Shown here: positions 12,443-12,689 of the stretch, piece by piece | Numbering within the stretch: position 1 is the first letter of the stretch | Layout: each line of letters starts with the position of its first letter | Origin: Candidatus Falkowiibacteriota bacterium | GTDB taxonomy: Bacteria; Patescibacteriota; Patescibacteriia; Patescibacteriales; GWE2-39-37 | NCBI GenBank assembly: GCA_013335665.1 | Contig: JAAXVE010000014.1 | Coordinates: forward strand, 1 to 12,689 | DNA: 12,689 bases | Reading direction: 5' to 3' | Translations under genes and position numbers: made by a program | Notes under the pieces: generated by a model | Database searches by the model: none | What the model was told of the DNA's origin: nothing | Seen by the model: the letters and a program-made list of their open reading frames with translations, nothing else

Positions 12443-12689
12443 TTATGCACTTAAGCTGTAGATAAGTTGTTTTATAGATTCTATTTCTTGTTTTAGTCTT
12501 TCATTTTCTTGCACCTCTTTGGTTATTTTACTATGTGCGTGCATTGCGGTAGTGTGATCTCGGCCTCCAAGCTCTTGACCAATGGTTGGAAAGGAGGCAT
12601 TAACCTCTTCTCGCAGTAAATACATAATTATTTGTCTCGGAGTAACTAATTCTTTTTTTCTGCTTTGTCCGGTGATGTCTTTTATTGAT
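12443..12689 (-). CDS. dnaA: Chromosomal replication initiator DnaA, C-terminal part (5' end outside window)
   Basis: The last 82 residues of DnaA are visible and the reading frame continues past the right edge. They form most of domain IV, the DNA-binding domain that recognises DnaA boxes. Key segments are SRKKELVTPRQIIMYLLRE (the helix leading into the helix-turn-helix), FPTIGQELGGRDHTTAMHAH, which contains the family signature with the box-contacting GGRDHTT residues, and a final helix ending QLIYSLSA. A shorter reading starting at an internal Met (12625) would miss the upstream domain IV residues, so that Met is not the true start. Together with dnaN this is the usual dnaA-dnaN initiation locus, transcribed leftward. 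DnaA-ATP opens the origin and loads the helicase. The stop is TAA (complement of 12443-12445). Confidence 0.96.
   Translation of the reverse strand, partial: SIKDITGQSRKKELVTPRQIIMYLLREEVNASFPTIGQELGGRDHTTAMHAHSKITKEVQENERLKQEIESIKQLIYSLSA

Noticed and set aside
1..12689. Recoded TGA (as in some candidate phyla), suggested by the absence of TGA stops
   Set aside because: All genes have full family lengths under the standard code with no in-frame TGA needed. Ten stops are too few to judge.

Overview
The window looks like a bacterial chromosome segment next to the replication origin of a small, AT-leaning genome. No gene in it has a clear Shine-Dalgarno motif, and the genes are packed tightly between intrinsic hairpin terminators. 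The gene types (class A PBP with an Ig-like tail, stand-alone GalT/HIT protein, HMA/DsbD-like/cupredoxin fusion) would fit a Patescibacteria/CPR lineage. That placement is inference, because no rRNA or other decisive marker is present. Nine of the ten visible stop codons are TAA and one is TAG. The standard code reads every gene through.

Layout. (1) 1-495: the 3' end of a secreted protein built of Ig-like domains, closed by a strong terminator (508-538). (2) 544-7067: a copper operon. A promoter overlapped by a CsoR-type operator precedes csoR (612-881). Next come a small cysteine/histidine-containing membrane or secreted protein (902-1321), an HMA / DsbD-like membrane / double-cupredoxin fusion (1382-3187), a CopZ-like chaperone (3207-3413) and a very long CopA-type Cu(I) ATPase (3418-7008). 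The operon ends in a terminator at 7034-7067. (3) 7082-8099: a stand-alone GalT-family gene with its own extended -10 promoter and terminator. (4) 8193-11027: a class A penicillin-binding protein with two C-terminal Ig-like segments. (5) 11060-12689, minus strand: dnaN and the 3' end of dnaA, separated by a 258-bp non-coding gap that is a reasonable oriC candidate.

How the genes work together. The copper operon reads as one circuit. CsoR has the Cys-His-Cys Cu(I) site and should release the promoter when Cu(I) rises. CopZ and the ATPase's HMA domains would carry Cu(I) to the CPC membrane site for export. The fusion protein and the small Cys/His protein probably handle copper or thiols at or outside the membrane. 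The ATPase is the most unusual gene. After the normal eighth membrane helix it has an extra hydrophobic helix and about 235 further residues, including an internally duplicated module that should lie outside the cytoplasm. If so, the exporter carries its own extracytoplasmic domain. The fusion protein likewise carries two outward-facing cupredoxin domains with Cys/Met copper sites.

Strand composition supports an origin near 12.2 kb. The plus strand carries more C than G in most sampled lines of both the plus-strand PBP gene and the minus-strand dnaN gene. It switches sharply to G-rich in the dnaN-dnaA gap. If replication starts there, the copper operon, GalT-like gene and PBP gene are all transcribed head-on to the leftward fork.
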